Of a DNA stretch of 64,000 nt, positions 38,231 to 47,476 are shown one piece after another. Origin of the DNA: Flavobacterium luminosum (lineage in GTDB: Bacteria > Bacteroidota > Bacteroidia > Flavobacteriales > Flavobacteriaceae); NCBI RefSeq assembly GCF_023635005.1, contig NZ_JAMLJM010000003.1, positions 248,001 through 312,000 of the forward strand, given 5' to 3'. Numbering within the stretch: the stretch's first letter is position 1; each line of letters begins with the position of its first letter. A program made the translations under genes and the position numbers. The notes under the pieces are model-generated. The model worked only from the letters and a program-made list of their open reading frames with translations, had not been told where the DNA came from and searched no databases.

Positions 38231-39871
38231 TTAATTGTATTTTTTGGGCGATATTCTAACCGGATTACTCTTCTCGAAAGCATACCCAATTTGCAATAAT
38301 TTCTCCTCTTCAAAAGGCCTGGCAATAAACGTAATTCCAATTGGTTCTCCAGCTTCACTGTAACCCATAGGAATACCTAAGCAAGGATATTTCGCCATAG
38401 CAGCATGACCCGAATTGTAATTATTGATGGATACAATAGCATCTAATTGATGAGTTTTCATTGGAATTTCAAAAAAGGAAATGGCCTCATCAAGAAATCT
38501 CATTTTTAATTTTTCAAAATCATCGGCTGAAATCGTCTCTGCTACAATTCCTTCAAACAAAGCCTGACCATAAGGAATTCTTAGAGCAGCCTCTTGTTTG
38601 TTAAACGCAACAATATCGTCCACTGTTTTAAATGCATCATAAACCGAAGAATAGGATTTCAAGTATTGGGGTAAATCTACTTTCATATCCGCATTTAAAA
38701 AAGTGACAAAACCATTAAAATTCACATTTTGTGGTTCAATTTCAATAATTTCAGCTCCTTGTAACTTTAATTTATCTATTGTTTTTTGGTAAATCGGATT
38801 ACTCAAATATGCTTTAAAAACACCCAACCTCTTTCCTTTTAATTCGTTTTCAGAAAAATTAGTCCAAACCGTATTTCCTTCTGAATGAATTGTAGTCGCA
38901 TCATCTTTATCATATCCCATAATTGCTGATAGTAAAATGGCAGTATCGGTTACATTTTTGGCCATTGGACCAGCAGTATCCAAGGTAGATGAAATAGGAA
39001 TAATTCCTGTTCTACTCACTTTTCCTATAGTTGGTTTGAGTCCTACTATAGAATTTTGACTGGATGGAGATATAATCGAACCCGAGGTTTCAGAACCTAC
39101 TGCGGCTACCGCATAATTGGCTGCTACCGAAACACCACTACCTGAACTTGAACCACCTGTATCAAAAATAGTTCTACCATAAGGGTTTAACGTTTGACCA
39201 CCCAAAGCACTGTAACCACTTGGACAATTAGTACAAAGGAAGTAAGCCCATTCACTCAAATTGGCTTTACCCAAAATAATAGCACCTTTTGCTTTCAATT
39301 GGTCGACAATAAAGGCATCGTTGGTATTATTATCCTTAAGTGCAACGGCACCTGCTGTGGTAGGCATTCCGTTTGTATTGATATTATCTTTTAACAAAAT
39401 AGGCATACCATAAATGGGATGTAATTTACTTTGGGCTCTTCTTTTATCACATAATTTAGCCTCTTGTACCGCATTATTATTAATGGAAAGAATAGCATTT
39501 AAAAAAGTTTCTTGATTACTTTCAAATTTTAAAATTCTATACAAATACCATTTTGTTAATTTTTCATAATTCAGCTTTTTCTCATCGATACTTTTCTGAA
39601 TGCTTAAAATATCTTTATCTAAAATATAAGGAAGCAATTGGATATAATCCGCTTCATTAAAATTACCAATTTGACTAGCAATAGATTTAAACATTTCATT
39701 CTTGTCTAAATTTTTAGACTGAATGAGTTTAAATCGCATTCTCTCATTTTTATTATTGGCTGAACTTTCAATTTGAGAAGTCTCGTCGTATGGGGTCCAA
39801 GTTTTATTGGATGTGATATTTTTAGAACAAGATAAAAAAGCAAAAACTACAAGTAAGTAACTATATTTCAT
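38231..39871 (-). CDS. Lipoprotein amidase (amidase-signature family)
   Basis: A 546-residue amidase-signature enzyme. The Ser-cisSer-Lys triad can be assigned: Lys161 in PILLKDNI, cis-Ser241 in GGSSSGSG and the nucleophile Ser265 in ETSGSII, with spacings like those of FAAH and GatA. A lipobox ending at Cys15 (FAFLSC) places it in the periplasm or outer membrane, so it is not the GatA subunit of tRNA amidotransferase, and no gatB or gatC is present here. The insert of about 100 residues between the signal and the domain is helical. It probably cleaves an amide in the envelope or an imported amide; the substrate is unknown. Confidence 0.9.
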   Translation of the reverse strand: MKYSYLLVVFAFLSCSKNITSNKTWTPYDETSQIESSANNKNERMRFKLIQSKNLDKNEMFKSIASQIGNFNEADYIQLLPYILDKDILSIQKSIDEKKLNYEKLTKWYLYRILKFESNQETFLNAILSINNNAVQEAKLCDKRRAQSKLHPIYGMPILLKDNINTNGMPTTAGAVALKDNNTNDAFIVDQLKAKGAIILGKANLSEWAYFLCTNCPSGYSALGGQTLNPYGRTIFDTGGSSSGSGVSVAANYAVAAVGSETSGSIISPSSQNSIVGLKPTIGKVSRTGIIPISSTLDTAGPMAKNVTDTAILLSAIMGYDKDDATTIHSEGNTVWTNFSENELKGKRLGVFKAYLSNPIYQKTIDKLKLQGAEIIEIEPQNVNFNGFVTFLNADMKVDLPQYLKSYSSVYDAFKTVDDIVAFNKQEAALRIPYGQALFEGIVAETISADDFEKLKMRFLDEAISFFEIPMKTHQLDAIVSINNYNSGHAAMAKYPCLGIPMGYSEAGEPIGITFIARPFEEEKLLQIGYAFEKSNPVRISPKKYN

Positions 39872-39891
39872 TTCTATAACCTTTATTAAAA

Positions 39892-39912
39892 CAAATATAC
39901 TCTTTTAAAGAG
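39892..39912 (-). promoter_or_regulatory. Promoter region of the amidase gene with palindrome
   Basis: TATATTTG (39899-39892, minus strand) fits the -7 consensus, 21 bases before the ATG. Immediately upstream is the palindrome CTCTTT-T-AAAGAG (39900-39912). Confidence 0.4.
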
Positions 39913-39925
39913 TGTAATAAAAAAC

Positions 39926-39949
39926 AAAAAAGCTCCTATCGGAGCTTTT
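39926..39949 (-). terminator. Terminator after the ABC-F gene
   Basis: AAAAAGCTCC and GGAGCTTTTA pair around a 4-base loop, followed in the minus direction by TTTTTTG. It lies 14 bases past the ABC-F stop codon. Confidence 0.82.
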
Positions 39950-39962
39950 AACTATTGTCTAT

Positions 39963-41597
39963 TTATTTTTCAATCTCTTTTAAAGATTCCATTTTCTTGT
40001 GTGCTAAGAATCCTTTGATATCCTCGAAGTGTTCTTTGACTCTTTTTTGACCGAATTCAAATACCTTTTCAGCCAAGCCATCTAAGAAGTCACGGTCGTG
40101 AGAAACTAAGATTAAAGTTCCATCGAAATCTCGTAAGGCATCTTTAATAATGTCTTTGGTTTTCATATCCAAATGGTTCGTTGGCTCATCCAGAATCAAA
40201 ACATTTACGGGTTCTAATAACAATTTAATCATCGCCAAACGTGTTTTTTCTCCTCCCGAAAGTACTTTTACTTTCTTTTGAATATCGTCTCCTTTAAACA
40301 TGAAAGCTCCCAACATATCTTTAATCTTGGTACGAATATCACCCACGGCAATTCGATCAATCGTATCAAAAACGGTTAATTCTCCATCCAATAAAGCCGC
40401 TTGATTTTGAGCAAAATAACCGATTTGGGCATTGTGTCCAATTTCTACTTTTCCACCATCATAATCGATTTCTCCCATAATCGCCTTAATCATGGTCGAT
40501 TTTCCTTCTCCATTTTTCCCCACAAAAGCTACTTTCTCACCTCTTTCAATCACCAAATTGGCATTATTGAACACTTCGTGATCACCATATTTTTTGGTCA
40601 ACTCCGTCACCACCACAGGATATTGTCCGGAACGAGGCGAAGGCGGGAATTTCAACTTCAATGCCGAAGTATCTACTTCATCGACTTCCACCAGAACTAA
40701 TTTTTCTAACATACGCACACGCGATTGTACCTGTTCTGTTTTTGAAAACGTCCCTCTAAAACGCTCAATAAAAGCTTGATTTTCGGCTATAAACTTCTGT
40801 TGCTCGTCGTATGCTTTTTGCTGGTGAATTCTTCTATCCTGACGCAATACCAAATAATCTGAATATTTCGCTTTGTAATCGTAAATTCGTCCCATAGTTA
40901 CTTCAATGGTACGATTGGTAATATTATCTACAAAAGCCCTATCGTGCGAAATCACCATGACCACTTTTGCCTGATTGATTAAAAAATCTTCCAACCATTG
41001 AATACTTTCCATATCCAAGTGATTGGTAGGCTCATCCAGCAAAATTAAATCCGGTTTTTTCAAAAGGATTTTAGCTAACTCAATACGCATTCTCCAACCT
41101 CCTGAAAATTCAGAAGTCAATCGGTTAAAATCTTCTCTTTCAAAACCAAGACCTTTTAGTACTTTTTCAACTTCGGCCTCGTAATTTACCTCTTCAATCG
41201 AATAATATTTTTCAGAAAGCTCCGAAACTCTTTCAATCAACTTCATGTAATCGTCACTTTCATAATCGGTACGAATCGTTAACTGCTCATTAATATCGTC
41301 GATTTCTTTCTTCATATTCAATACATCAGCAAACGCTTTCGATGTTTCTTCTAAAACAGTACAATTATCGGAAGTCAACAAATGTTGCGGTAAATAAGCT
41401 ACAACAGCATCACTTGGAGCAGAAATACCTCCTCGTGTCGGTTTATTTTCTCCGGCAACGATTTTTAACAAGGTCGATTTTCCTGCACCGTTTTTACCCA
41501 TAAGGGCAATTTTATCGTTTTCGTTAATAGCAAAAGTCACATCGCTAAAAAGAGTCGTTCCGCCAAATTCTACGGCGATATCGTTAACTGTAATCAT
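39963..41597 (-). CDS. ABC-F family ATPase
   Basis: A 544-residue soluble protein with two ABC ATPase domains and no membrane segments. Walker A motifs are GKNGAGKST (about residues 34-42) and GKNGEGKST (about 361-369); signature motifs are SGGWRMR and SGGEKTR; both Walker B motifs end in LDEPTNHLD, the hallmark of the ABC-F group. The linker contains the P-site tRNA-interacting motif region around residues 240-320. ABC-F proteins act on ribosomes, some giving antibiotic protection. Which subfamily this is cannot be judged reliably by eye. It is expressed from its own promoter. Confidence 0.95.
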   Translation of the reverse strand: MITVNDIAVEFGGTTLFSDVTFAINENDKIALMGKNGAGKSTLLKIVAGENKPTRGGISAPSDAVVAYLPQHLLTSDNCTVLEETSKAFADVLNMKKEIDDINEQLTIRTDYESDDYMKLIERVSELSEKYYSIEEVNYEAEVEKVLKGLGFEREDFNRLTSEFSGGWRMRIELAKILLKKPDLILLDEPTNHLDMESIQWLEDFLINQAKVVMVISHDRAFVDNITNRTIEVTMGRIYDYKAKYSDYLVLRQDRRIHQQKAYDEQQKFIAENQAFIERFRGTFSKTEQVQSRVRMLEKLVLVEVDEVDTSALKLKFPPSPRSGQYPVVVTELTKKYGDHEVFNNANLVIERGEKVAFVGKNGEGKSTMIKAIMGEIDYDGGKVEIGHNAQIGYFAQNQAALLDGELTVFDTIDRIAVGDIRTKIKDMLGAFMFKGDDIQKKVKVLSGGEKTRLAMIKLLLEPVNVLILDEPTNHLDMKTKDIIKDALRDFDGTLILVSHDRDFLDGLAEKVFEFGQKRVKEHFEDIKGFLAHKKMESLKEIEK

Positions 41598-41657
41598 TTC
41601 TGGATTTAGAATTTAAAGATTAGAAATCAGCACTTCCTAATTATTTTTTTGAAGGTG

Positions 41658-41665
41658 CAAAGATA
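41658..41665 (-). promoter_or_regulatory. -7 box of the ABC-F gene
   Basis: TATCTTTG on the minus strand fits TAnnTTTG, 61 bases before the ATG. Confidence 0.5.
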
Positions 41666-41774
41666 GCGGAAATTGTCTGGATGTAAAGACGATAATCTTA
41701 AAATAAGGTTAAGAAGATGCGGAAATAGCACAAAAATCTTTTAATTTTACATCTGTATTAATTACCCAGTGAAC

Positions 41775-43934
41775 ATGAATTTAAAATCTACTTTATTGCT
41801 TTCGTTAAGCTTTTCAGCCTTAACCCTGCAAGCGCAAGAACAGCAGTCACCTAACACTATGAATCCATTTTTCTCGGCGTATACCACTCCGTATGAGGTT
41901 CCACCTTTCGATCAGATAAAGAACGAACATTTCAAACCGGCTATTCTAGAAGGAATCAAACAACAAGAAGCCGAAATTAACGCTATCGCGAACAATCCTG
42001 AAGCACCTACTTTTAACAATACCATCTTGGCTTTAGAAAATTCAGGTAAATTGTTAAGTAAAGTAAGTACGGTTTTTTCTAATTTGAATGGTGCCAATAC
42101 CAACCCTGAATTACAAAAAATTGCCAAAGAATTAGCGCCCGCTTTATCGGCGCATAGCGATAACATTAACTTGAACGGTAAACTGTTTGAACGCGTTAAA
42201 ACCATTTGGAACAACCAAAACAACTTGTCTTTAAACCAAGAGCAAAGTAAAATTTTAGAAAACACCTACAAAAACTTTGTTCGAAGTGGTGCCAATTTAT
42301 CGGAAACAGACAAAGAACGATTAAGAGCGATCAATGCTGATTTAGCGGTTTCTACCCTAAAATTTGGTCAAAATATTTTAGCTGAAACCAACGCTTACGA
42401 ATTGGTGATTGATAACAAAAATGATCTAGCTGGATTACCAGAAAGTTTAATTGAAGCTGCCGCAGCCGATGCGAAAGCTAGAAAAAAAGAAGGCAAATGG
42501 GTATTTACATTAGCGAATTCAAGTGTAATGCCATTCTTGCAATATAGTTCTAATCGTGACTTACGAAAAAAAATCTGGGAAGCATACCAACTAAGAGCCA
42601 ACAACGATAATGAGTTTGACAACAAAAAATTAGCGGTAACTATTGCTAATTTAAGAAGAGAAAAAGCGCAATTAATGGGGTATAAAACACATGCCGACTT
42701 TGTTTTAGAGAAAACTATGGCTAAAAACCCAGAGAATGCTCTTAAACTATTGAACGACCTTTGGAAACCTTCGATTGCGATGGCAAAAAATGAAGAAGCC
42801 GAAATTCAAAAAATGATGCAAAAAGAAGGCGTTAAAGGAAAAGTACAACCTTACGACTGGAGATATTATGCTGAAAAAATCAGAAAAGAAAAATTCGATT
42901 TGGATGAGCAAGAAATGAAACCGTATTTCAGTATCGAAAACGTTCGTCAAGGTATTTTTACAGTAACTGAAAAATTATATGGGGTAAAATTCAATCCATT
43001 GAATAATTTACCTAAATATCACGAAGACGCAAGTACTTGGGAAGTAACGGAAGCTGACGGCACATTGGTTGGAATTTTATACATGGATTTTCACCCAAGA
43101 AACTCTAAACGTGGTGGCGCTTGGATGACTTCTTACCGCAAACAAGAAATCGCTGATGGCAAAAGAATTGTACCTGTGATTTCTATTGTATGTAATTTCA
43201 CCAAACCAACCGATAATGCTCCTGCCTTATTAACCTTTGATGAAGTAGAAACATTCTTCCATGAATTTGGTCATGCGTTACACGGATTATTATCTAATGT
43301 AACCTACGAAAGCTTATCTGGAACTAGTGTACCGAGAGACTTTGTGGAATTACCTTCACAAATCATGGAAAACTGGGCTTCTGAACCTGAAGTATTGAAA
43401 ATGTATGCTAAACATTACCAAACCGGAGAAGTAATTCCAGATGCTTTGATTCAAAAAATGCAAAAAGCAGGAACTTTTGGACAAGGATTTGCAACTACCG
43501 AATATTTGGCAGCTTCATTATTAGATTTAAACTACCACAATCAAGAGAAAAACATCACTACGGATTCTAATACTTTTGAAAAAGCAGCGATGAAAAAAGC
43601 TGGCTTAACAGAGGCTATTATTCCAAGATACAGAAGTACTTACTTTAATCATATTTTCGCGGGAGGATATTCAGCCGGTTATTACAGCTATATTTGGTCT
43701 GGAGTTTTAGATACCGATGCTTTTGAAGCTTTTAAAGCGACTAACGATTTATTTAATCCTGAAAAAGCACAATCGTTCCGAAAAAATATCCTAGAACGCG
43801 GTGGTACCGAAGATCCAATGGTGCTTTACAAACGTTTTCGTGGTGCAGAACCAAGTATTGAACCGCTACTGAAAAAAAGAGGTTTAGTAACACCTAAGAA
43901 AATAGAGAATAAAAATAAATTACAAAAAATGTAA
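41775..43934 (+). CDS. M3 family zinc metallopeptidase (Dcp / oligopeptidase-like), exported
   Basis: A 719-residue M3 peptidase. The zinc site HEFGH spans residues 496-500 (in TFFHEFGHALHGLL), and a downstream Glu in the ENWASEP segment gives the third ligand. A signal peptide (MNLKSTLLLSLSFSALTLQAQ) sends it to the periplasm. M3 enzymes of the Dcp type cut C-terminal dipeptides from peptides, whereas OpdA-type enzymes act inside oligopeptides. The ATG at 41775 is chosen; the earlier in-frame GTG at 41769 adds two residues before the signal. Its transcript ends at a perfect hairpin. Confidence 0.95.
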   Translation: MNLKSTLLLSLSFSALTLQAQEQQSPNTMNPFFSAYTTPYEVPPFDQIKNEHFKPAILEGIKQQEAEINAIANNPEAPTFNNTILALENSGKLLSKVSTVFSNLNGANTNPELQKIAKELAPALSAHSDNINLNGKLFERVKTIWNNQNNLSLNQEQSKILENTYKNFVRSGANLSETDKERLRAINADLAVSTLKFGQNILAETNAYELVIDNKNDLAGLPESLIEAAAADAKARKKEGKWVFTLANSSVMPFLQYSSNRDLRKKIWEAYQLRANNDNEFDNKKLAVTIANLRREKAQLMGYKTHADFVLEKTMAKNPENALKLLNDLWKPSIAMAKNEEAEIQKMMQKEGVKGKVQPYDWRYYAEKIRKEKFDLDEQEMKPYFSIENVRQGIFTVTEKLYGVKFNPLNNLPKYHEDASTWEVTEADGTLVGILYMDFHPRNSKRGGAWMTSYRKQEIADGKRIVPVISIVCNFTKPTDNAPALLTFDEVETFFHEFGHALHGLLSNVTYESLSGTSVPRDFVELPSQIMENWASEPEVLKMYAKHYQTGEVIPDALIQKMQKAGTFGQGFATTEYLAASLLDLNYHNQEKNITTDSNTFEKAAMKKAGLTEAIIPRYRSTYFNHIFAGGYSAGYYSYIWSGVLDTDAFEAFKATNDLFNPEKAQSFRKNILERGGTEDPMVLYKRFRGAEPSIEPLLKKRGLVTPKKIENKNKLQKM

Positions 43935-43951
43935 TTTCTAGATACCAAAAT

Positions 43952-43987
43952 AAAAAACTCCGTTAAAATTTTAACGGAGTTTTTTTA
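43952..43987. terminator. Perfect-palindrome terminator between convergent genes
   Basis: AACTCCGTTAAAA and TTTTAACGGAGTT pair without loop mismatch, flanked by A and T runs, so it can stop both the M3 peptidase transcript and the one that ends at 44007. Confidence 0.9.
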
Positions 43988-44006
43988 TGATTATAAGTCA
44001 TGGTTT

Positions 44007-44216
44007 TTAATCCATTTCGTCTACTATTTCCTGAGCCTGTGCAAGATGTTCTTCTTCAACAAAAACTTCAACAGCGAGACCCAAGGTACCAAAACCGGCC
44101 AATATTCCGGATTGGATATTGTTTTTTGTAATCGTTTCGATTCCTACAGCATTGAGTTTGGTTTGTAATGCCAATGCTAAAATTTCACTCCCGGAAAAAA
44201 CCTTTACTAATGCCAT
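44007..44216 (-). CDS. DUF2007 family small protein (putative signal-transducing)
   Basis: A 69-residue protein with the DUF2007 pattern: LVKVFSGSEILALALQTKLNAVGIET, a small two-layer fold related to PII-like ferredoxin folds, and an acidic C-terminal helix (EEEHLAQAQEIVDEMD). The function is unknown. It starts 21 bases after the DEAD-like gene and is probably cotranscribed with it and with the regulator gene upstream. Confidence 0.8.
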   Translation of the reverse strand: MALVKVFSGSEILALALQTKLNAVGIETITKNNIQSGILAGFGTLGLAVEVFVEEEHLAQAQEIVDEMD

Positions 44217-44236
44217 ACTTTTATAGTTTAATTGAT

Positions 44237-44881
44237 TTAAAATTCTTCTACTTCCTCCTCTTCATCATAATCGTCTACCCCAAACAAAAAAGGTTCGATC
44301 ATGATTTTATCGGCTAAAATTTCTACCCTTTCGGTTAAGTCGGCAGTAAAGAAAATCCTTTGTGTTTTTTCAACACTCAAAGACAAGCGTTGGACAATAG
44401 GCTCATGACGTAATTTGAAAATGGCATCGGCATCATCTACCACAAAAATCTTAATGGTAGTCATGTTAAACCCTGCCGAAGAAAACATCGCATTAATTTT
44501 AATGGGAGTCCCGATTAGCACATCCATTCCTGCTGAAATGATATTTTTTTCATCATCGATATCCGTTTTATCCGTAACTCCAATCACTCTAAGATTAGTA
44601 TATTTTCCGAATTTTTCAAACAAATCAACCATTTCAAGTACCGCTTCTTTATCTTTCACGATAATTAACGCTCTTGTCGATTCGCCTATAGCTTTTTCTA
44701 ACTTTTGGATCACCGTATACACAATGGTTGTCGATTTTCCTTCTCCTTCCGACATTACCACCACGGCATCCGCACCACTTTTCAGAGTACTAAAACATTC
44801 TGCTTGTACGGCATTAGGCTCTGTAATTCCGTTTTCTATTAAGGCTTTTTGTAAGTTAGAATTAATTTTTTTTAACTGCAT
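44237..44881 (-). CDS. Single-RecA-domain DEAD-box-like protein
   Basis: A 214-residue protein matching only the first RecA domain of DEAD-box RNA helicases. The N-terminus ITEPNAVQAECF corresponds to the Q motif; the P-loop is changed to SEGEGKST (residues 44-51), the DEAD box to DDAD (149-152), and motif III (SAT) to TAD. The second RecA domain is absent, and the end is acidic (DDYDEEEEVEEF). A complete helicase needs both domains, so this is probably not an unwinding enzyme but a binding or regulatory remnant. The ATG at 44881 is used; the frame extends 14 codons further upstream. It lies between an NtrC-like gene and DUF2007. Confidence 0.78.
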   Translation of the reverse strand: MQLKKINSNLQKALIENGITEPNAVQAECFSTLKSGADAVVVMSEGEGKSTTIVYTVIQKLEKAIGESTRALIIVKDKEAVLEMVDLFEKFGKYTNLRVIGVTDKTDIDDEKNIISAGMDVLIGTPIKINAMFSSAGFNMTTIKIFVVDDADAIFKLRHEPIVQRLSLSVEKTQRIFFTADLTERVEILADKIMIEPFLFGVDDYDEEEEVEEF

Positions 44882-44940
44882 TTTTTCTGTTATTGTTGAA
44901 GAGTGTTTCAGCGCTAATCCCAAACACTTCCTAATATTTA

Positions 44941-46104
44941 TTATTTGCTAGCAAACAACTTAACGTCGTTTTCTGAAATTTCATTTCCGCCCAATATAAT
45001 CAAGCGTTCCACCACATTTCTTAATTCACGGATATTTCCTGTCCAATCGTATTCTTGTAATAGTTTAACAGCGGCTTTAGAAAAAACTTTTTTGGCGCTC
45101 CCTTGCTCATCGGCAATTTTGGCTGCAAAATGCTCAATAAGCGCTGGGATATCTTCTCTGCGATCATTTAAAGAAGGCACTTTGATTAAAATTACCGCTA
45201 AACGATGGTACAAATCTTCACGAAAACGACCTTCTTCAATTTCTTTTTTCAAATCCTTGTTGGTCGCTGCCAATACACGAACATTGACTTTAATATCCTT
45301 ATCCGCCCCCACGCGTTGTATTAGATTTTCTTGTAGCGCGCGTAACACTTTGGCTTGTGCCGGTAAACTCATATCGCCAATCTCATCAAGGAAAATAGTT
45401 CCGCCATCGGCCGCTTCAAATTTACCCGCGCGATCTTTAACCGCCGAAGTAAAAGCGCCTTTCATATGACCAAACAATTCGCTTTCAATTAATTCGGAAG
45501 GAATAGCAGCACAATTCACCTCAATCATTGGTCCGGAAGAGCGCTCACTTTTCTCGTGAATTTGATGAGCAACCAACTCCTTACCGGTTCCGTTGGGTCC
45601 CGTAATTAATACGCGAGCTTCGGTAGGAGCCACTTTTCCGATCATTTCTTTAATATGACTGATAGCGCTACTTTCTCCTATCATCTCGTAATTTTTAGAG
45701 ACTTTCTTCTTCAAGATTTTATTCTCTACTACGAGTTTTTTCTTATCTAAAGCATTACGAACCGTATTTAGCAAACGATTCAAATCAGGTGGTTTAGAAA
45801 TATAATCGAAAGCTCCCAAACGCATGGTTTGAACCGCCGTTTCTAAATCCCCATGACCGGAAATCATGACCATAGGAATCTCTGGTTTTATCTTCTTAAT
45901 AGCTTCCAAAACCTCAACACCATCCATCTTCGGCATTTTAATGTCACACAGAATCAGGTCATAATCCTCATTTTTCACCTTCTCTAGTCCCTGTAAACCA
46001 TCTTCGGCATCATCAACAATATACGAATCGTTTTCTTCCGAAAGAATTTTGACTAAAACCCTGCGGATTGCCGCTTCATCTTCAATAATTAATATTTTTG
46101 ACAT
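44941..46104 (-). CDS. NtrC-family sigma-54 response regulator without DNA-binding domain
   Basis: A 387-residue two-domain regulator. The receiver domain has the phospho-acceptor Asp54 in LILCDIKMP, the acid pair EDE at residues 8-10, and Lys in the YISKPP motif. The sigma-54 AAA+ domain has Walker A GPNGTGKE (169-176), GTIFLDEIGDM (Walker B) and the arginine-finger region REDLYHRLAVILI. The loop that normally reads GAFTGA, which touches sigma-54, is GAFTSA (216-221). The protein stops at DVKLFASK, where the Fis-type helix-turn-helix would begin, so it lacks a DNA-binding domain. It may activate without DNA binding. No histidine kinase is next to it. Confidence 0.88.
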   Translation of the reverse strand: MSKILIIEDEAAIRRVLVKILSEENDSYIVDDAEDGLQGLEKVKNEDYDLILCDIKMPKMDGVEVLEAIKKIKPEIPMVMISGHGDLETAVQTMRLGAFDYISKPPDLNRLLNTVRNALDKKKLVVENKILKKKVSKNYEMIGESSAISHIKEMIGKVAPTEARVLITGPNGTGKELVAHQIHEKSERSSGPMIEVNCAAIPSELIESELFGHMKGAFTSAVKDRAGKFEAADGGTIFLDEIGDMSLPAQAKVLRALQENLIQRVGADKDIKVNVRVLAATNKDLKKEIEEGRFREDLYHRLAVILIKVPSLNDRREDIPALIEHFAAKIADEQGSAKKVFSKAAVKLLQEYDWTGNIRELRNVVERLIILGGNEISENDVKLFASK

Positions 46105-46174
46105 CTTCTTATTTTTTACAGCAACAATAAAAAAACAAAATTCGGTCCTTTTATCGTTTGTTGCTACTTTTTCC

Positions 46175-47476
46175 TTAATATTTTAACCACTTATACAACT
46201 CTTTCCAAGTAGGTTTTTTTCCATACATCAGGATTCCTACGCGGTAAATCTTAGAGGCGAACCAAACCACTGCAAGGAATGTACCAAAAAGCAATACTAC
46301 CGAAAGAATTAATTGCCAAAGTGGCACTCCAAAAGGAATACGCATAAGCATTACTATAGGAGACGTAAGTGGAATCATCGAAAATACTGTAGCTACAGTT
46401 CCGTGAGGATCGTTCATCACAGTAAAAAAACCGACATAGACCCCAAGCATTAAAGGCATAATAATAGGCAATAAAAACTGTTGAGAATCTGTTTCAGAAT
46501 CTACTGCAGCACCAATAGCAGCATAAAGTGAACTGTATAAAAAGTATCCTCCTATGAAATACACCACAAAAGAGATAATTAAAGTCGCTATGGGCAAATT
46601 CCAAAGTTCACGGATGTAGGCTGGTAATGTTCCCATTTCTTTTTGAGCCATATCCATCATTTCCGGAGAAACGGTAGCGGTAGGTCCCGTTTGAACTCCA
46701 AACATTGTGGTAACTCCAAAAAGAATAACGCCACCAACGATAGCCCAAATGGCAAATTGTAAAATTCCAGCAAGAGACGTTCCGATGATTTTTCCCAACA
46801 TTAATTGAAACGGTTTCACAGAAGAAACTATAATTTCAATAATACGGTTGGTTTTTTCTTCAATCACGCTTCGCATCACCATATTTCCGTAAATGATAAT
46901 AAACATCATAATCAGGTAACCAAAAGCACTACCAATTCCTACTTTAATTTCATTAAGCCCTTTCACCGTATCTTCTCCCGAAAATTTAATGAGATGAATA
47001 TCGGAATCAACCTTGGCTGCATCGATTTTAGTTGCATCAAAACCTAATTGTTTTAAGTTGAAATGAGTTAAAGTATTATCGATTACTTTTTCCATTTTCA
47101 TAATCGATTCCATGCTTGGACTATCCTCCGAAATATATTCTACCTTTTTAGTCAATTCGTTTATATTCGAAACAGTAGGAACATAAATTAAGCCTTCATA
47201 ACTCTTAAAAGCCGTTTCTTTGGCCAATTTCAGAGGCATTCCGGTAAGATCTATATAATGGGTTTCTTCATCATCTTTAAATTCTTTTCTCAGTATTCCT
47301 GAGGTGTCATGAATGGCAATTTGACTGATTTCCCCCTTATTCATATTGGCTAAGTATGCTATAAATAACGACAACGCCACCATTAATAATGGACTTAAAA
47401 ATGTCATGACGATAAACGATTTATTGCGTACTTTGGCTATAAATTCTCTCTTTATAATTAACTTTAATACCCCCAT
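46175..47476 (-). CDS. ABC transporter permease, NatB/ABC-2 type
   Basis: A 433-residue permease with one N-terminal membrane helix (about residues 20-42), a periplasmic region of about 150 residues, then five hydrophobic segments in the last 230 residues, the layout of NatB/YhaP-like ABC-2 permeases. Its ATG overlaps the stop of the ATPase gene by one base (TAATG), so the two subunits are translated together. The NatAB-like pairs export Na+ or other substrates and often work in stress responses; the substrate here is unknown. Confidence 0.88.
   Translation of the reverse strand: MGVLKLIIKREFIAKVRNKSFIVMTFLSPLLMVALSLFIAYLANMNKGEISQIAIHDTSGILRKEFKDDEETHYIDLTGMPLKLAKETAFKSYEGLIYVPTVSNINELTKKVEYISEDSPSMESIMKMEKVIDNTLTHFNLKQLGFDATKIDAAKVDSDIHLIKFSGEDTVKGLNEIKVGIGSAFGYLIMMFIIIYGNMVMRSVIEEKTNRIIEIIVSSVKPFQLMLGKIIGTSLAGILQFAIWAIVGGVILFGVTTMFGVQTGPTATVSPEMMDMAQKEMGTLPAYIRELWNLPIATLIISFVVYFIGGYFLYSSLYAAIGAAVDSETDSQQFLLPIIMPLMLGVYVGFFTVMNDPHGTVATVFSMIPLTSPIVMLMRIPFGVPLWQLILSVVLLFGTFLAVVWFASKIYRVGILMYGKKPTWKELYKWLKY

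Noticed and set aside
38231..39871. GatA subunit of Asp/Glu-tRNA amidotransferase
   Set aside because: The lipobox at Cys15 and the absence of gatB/gatC nearby argue for an exported amidase.
44415..44951. Plus-strand frame of 178 codons opposite the DEAD-like gene
   Set aside because: It mirrors a gene with clear family motifs on the other strand, and its translation has no recognisable domain; two coding frames across the same bases are unlikely.
44945..45469. Plus-strand frame of 174 codons opposite the NtrC-like regulator
   Set aside because: It is antisense to the receiver/AAA+ gene and reads as Ser-rich low-information protein, a common shadow.
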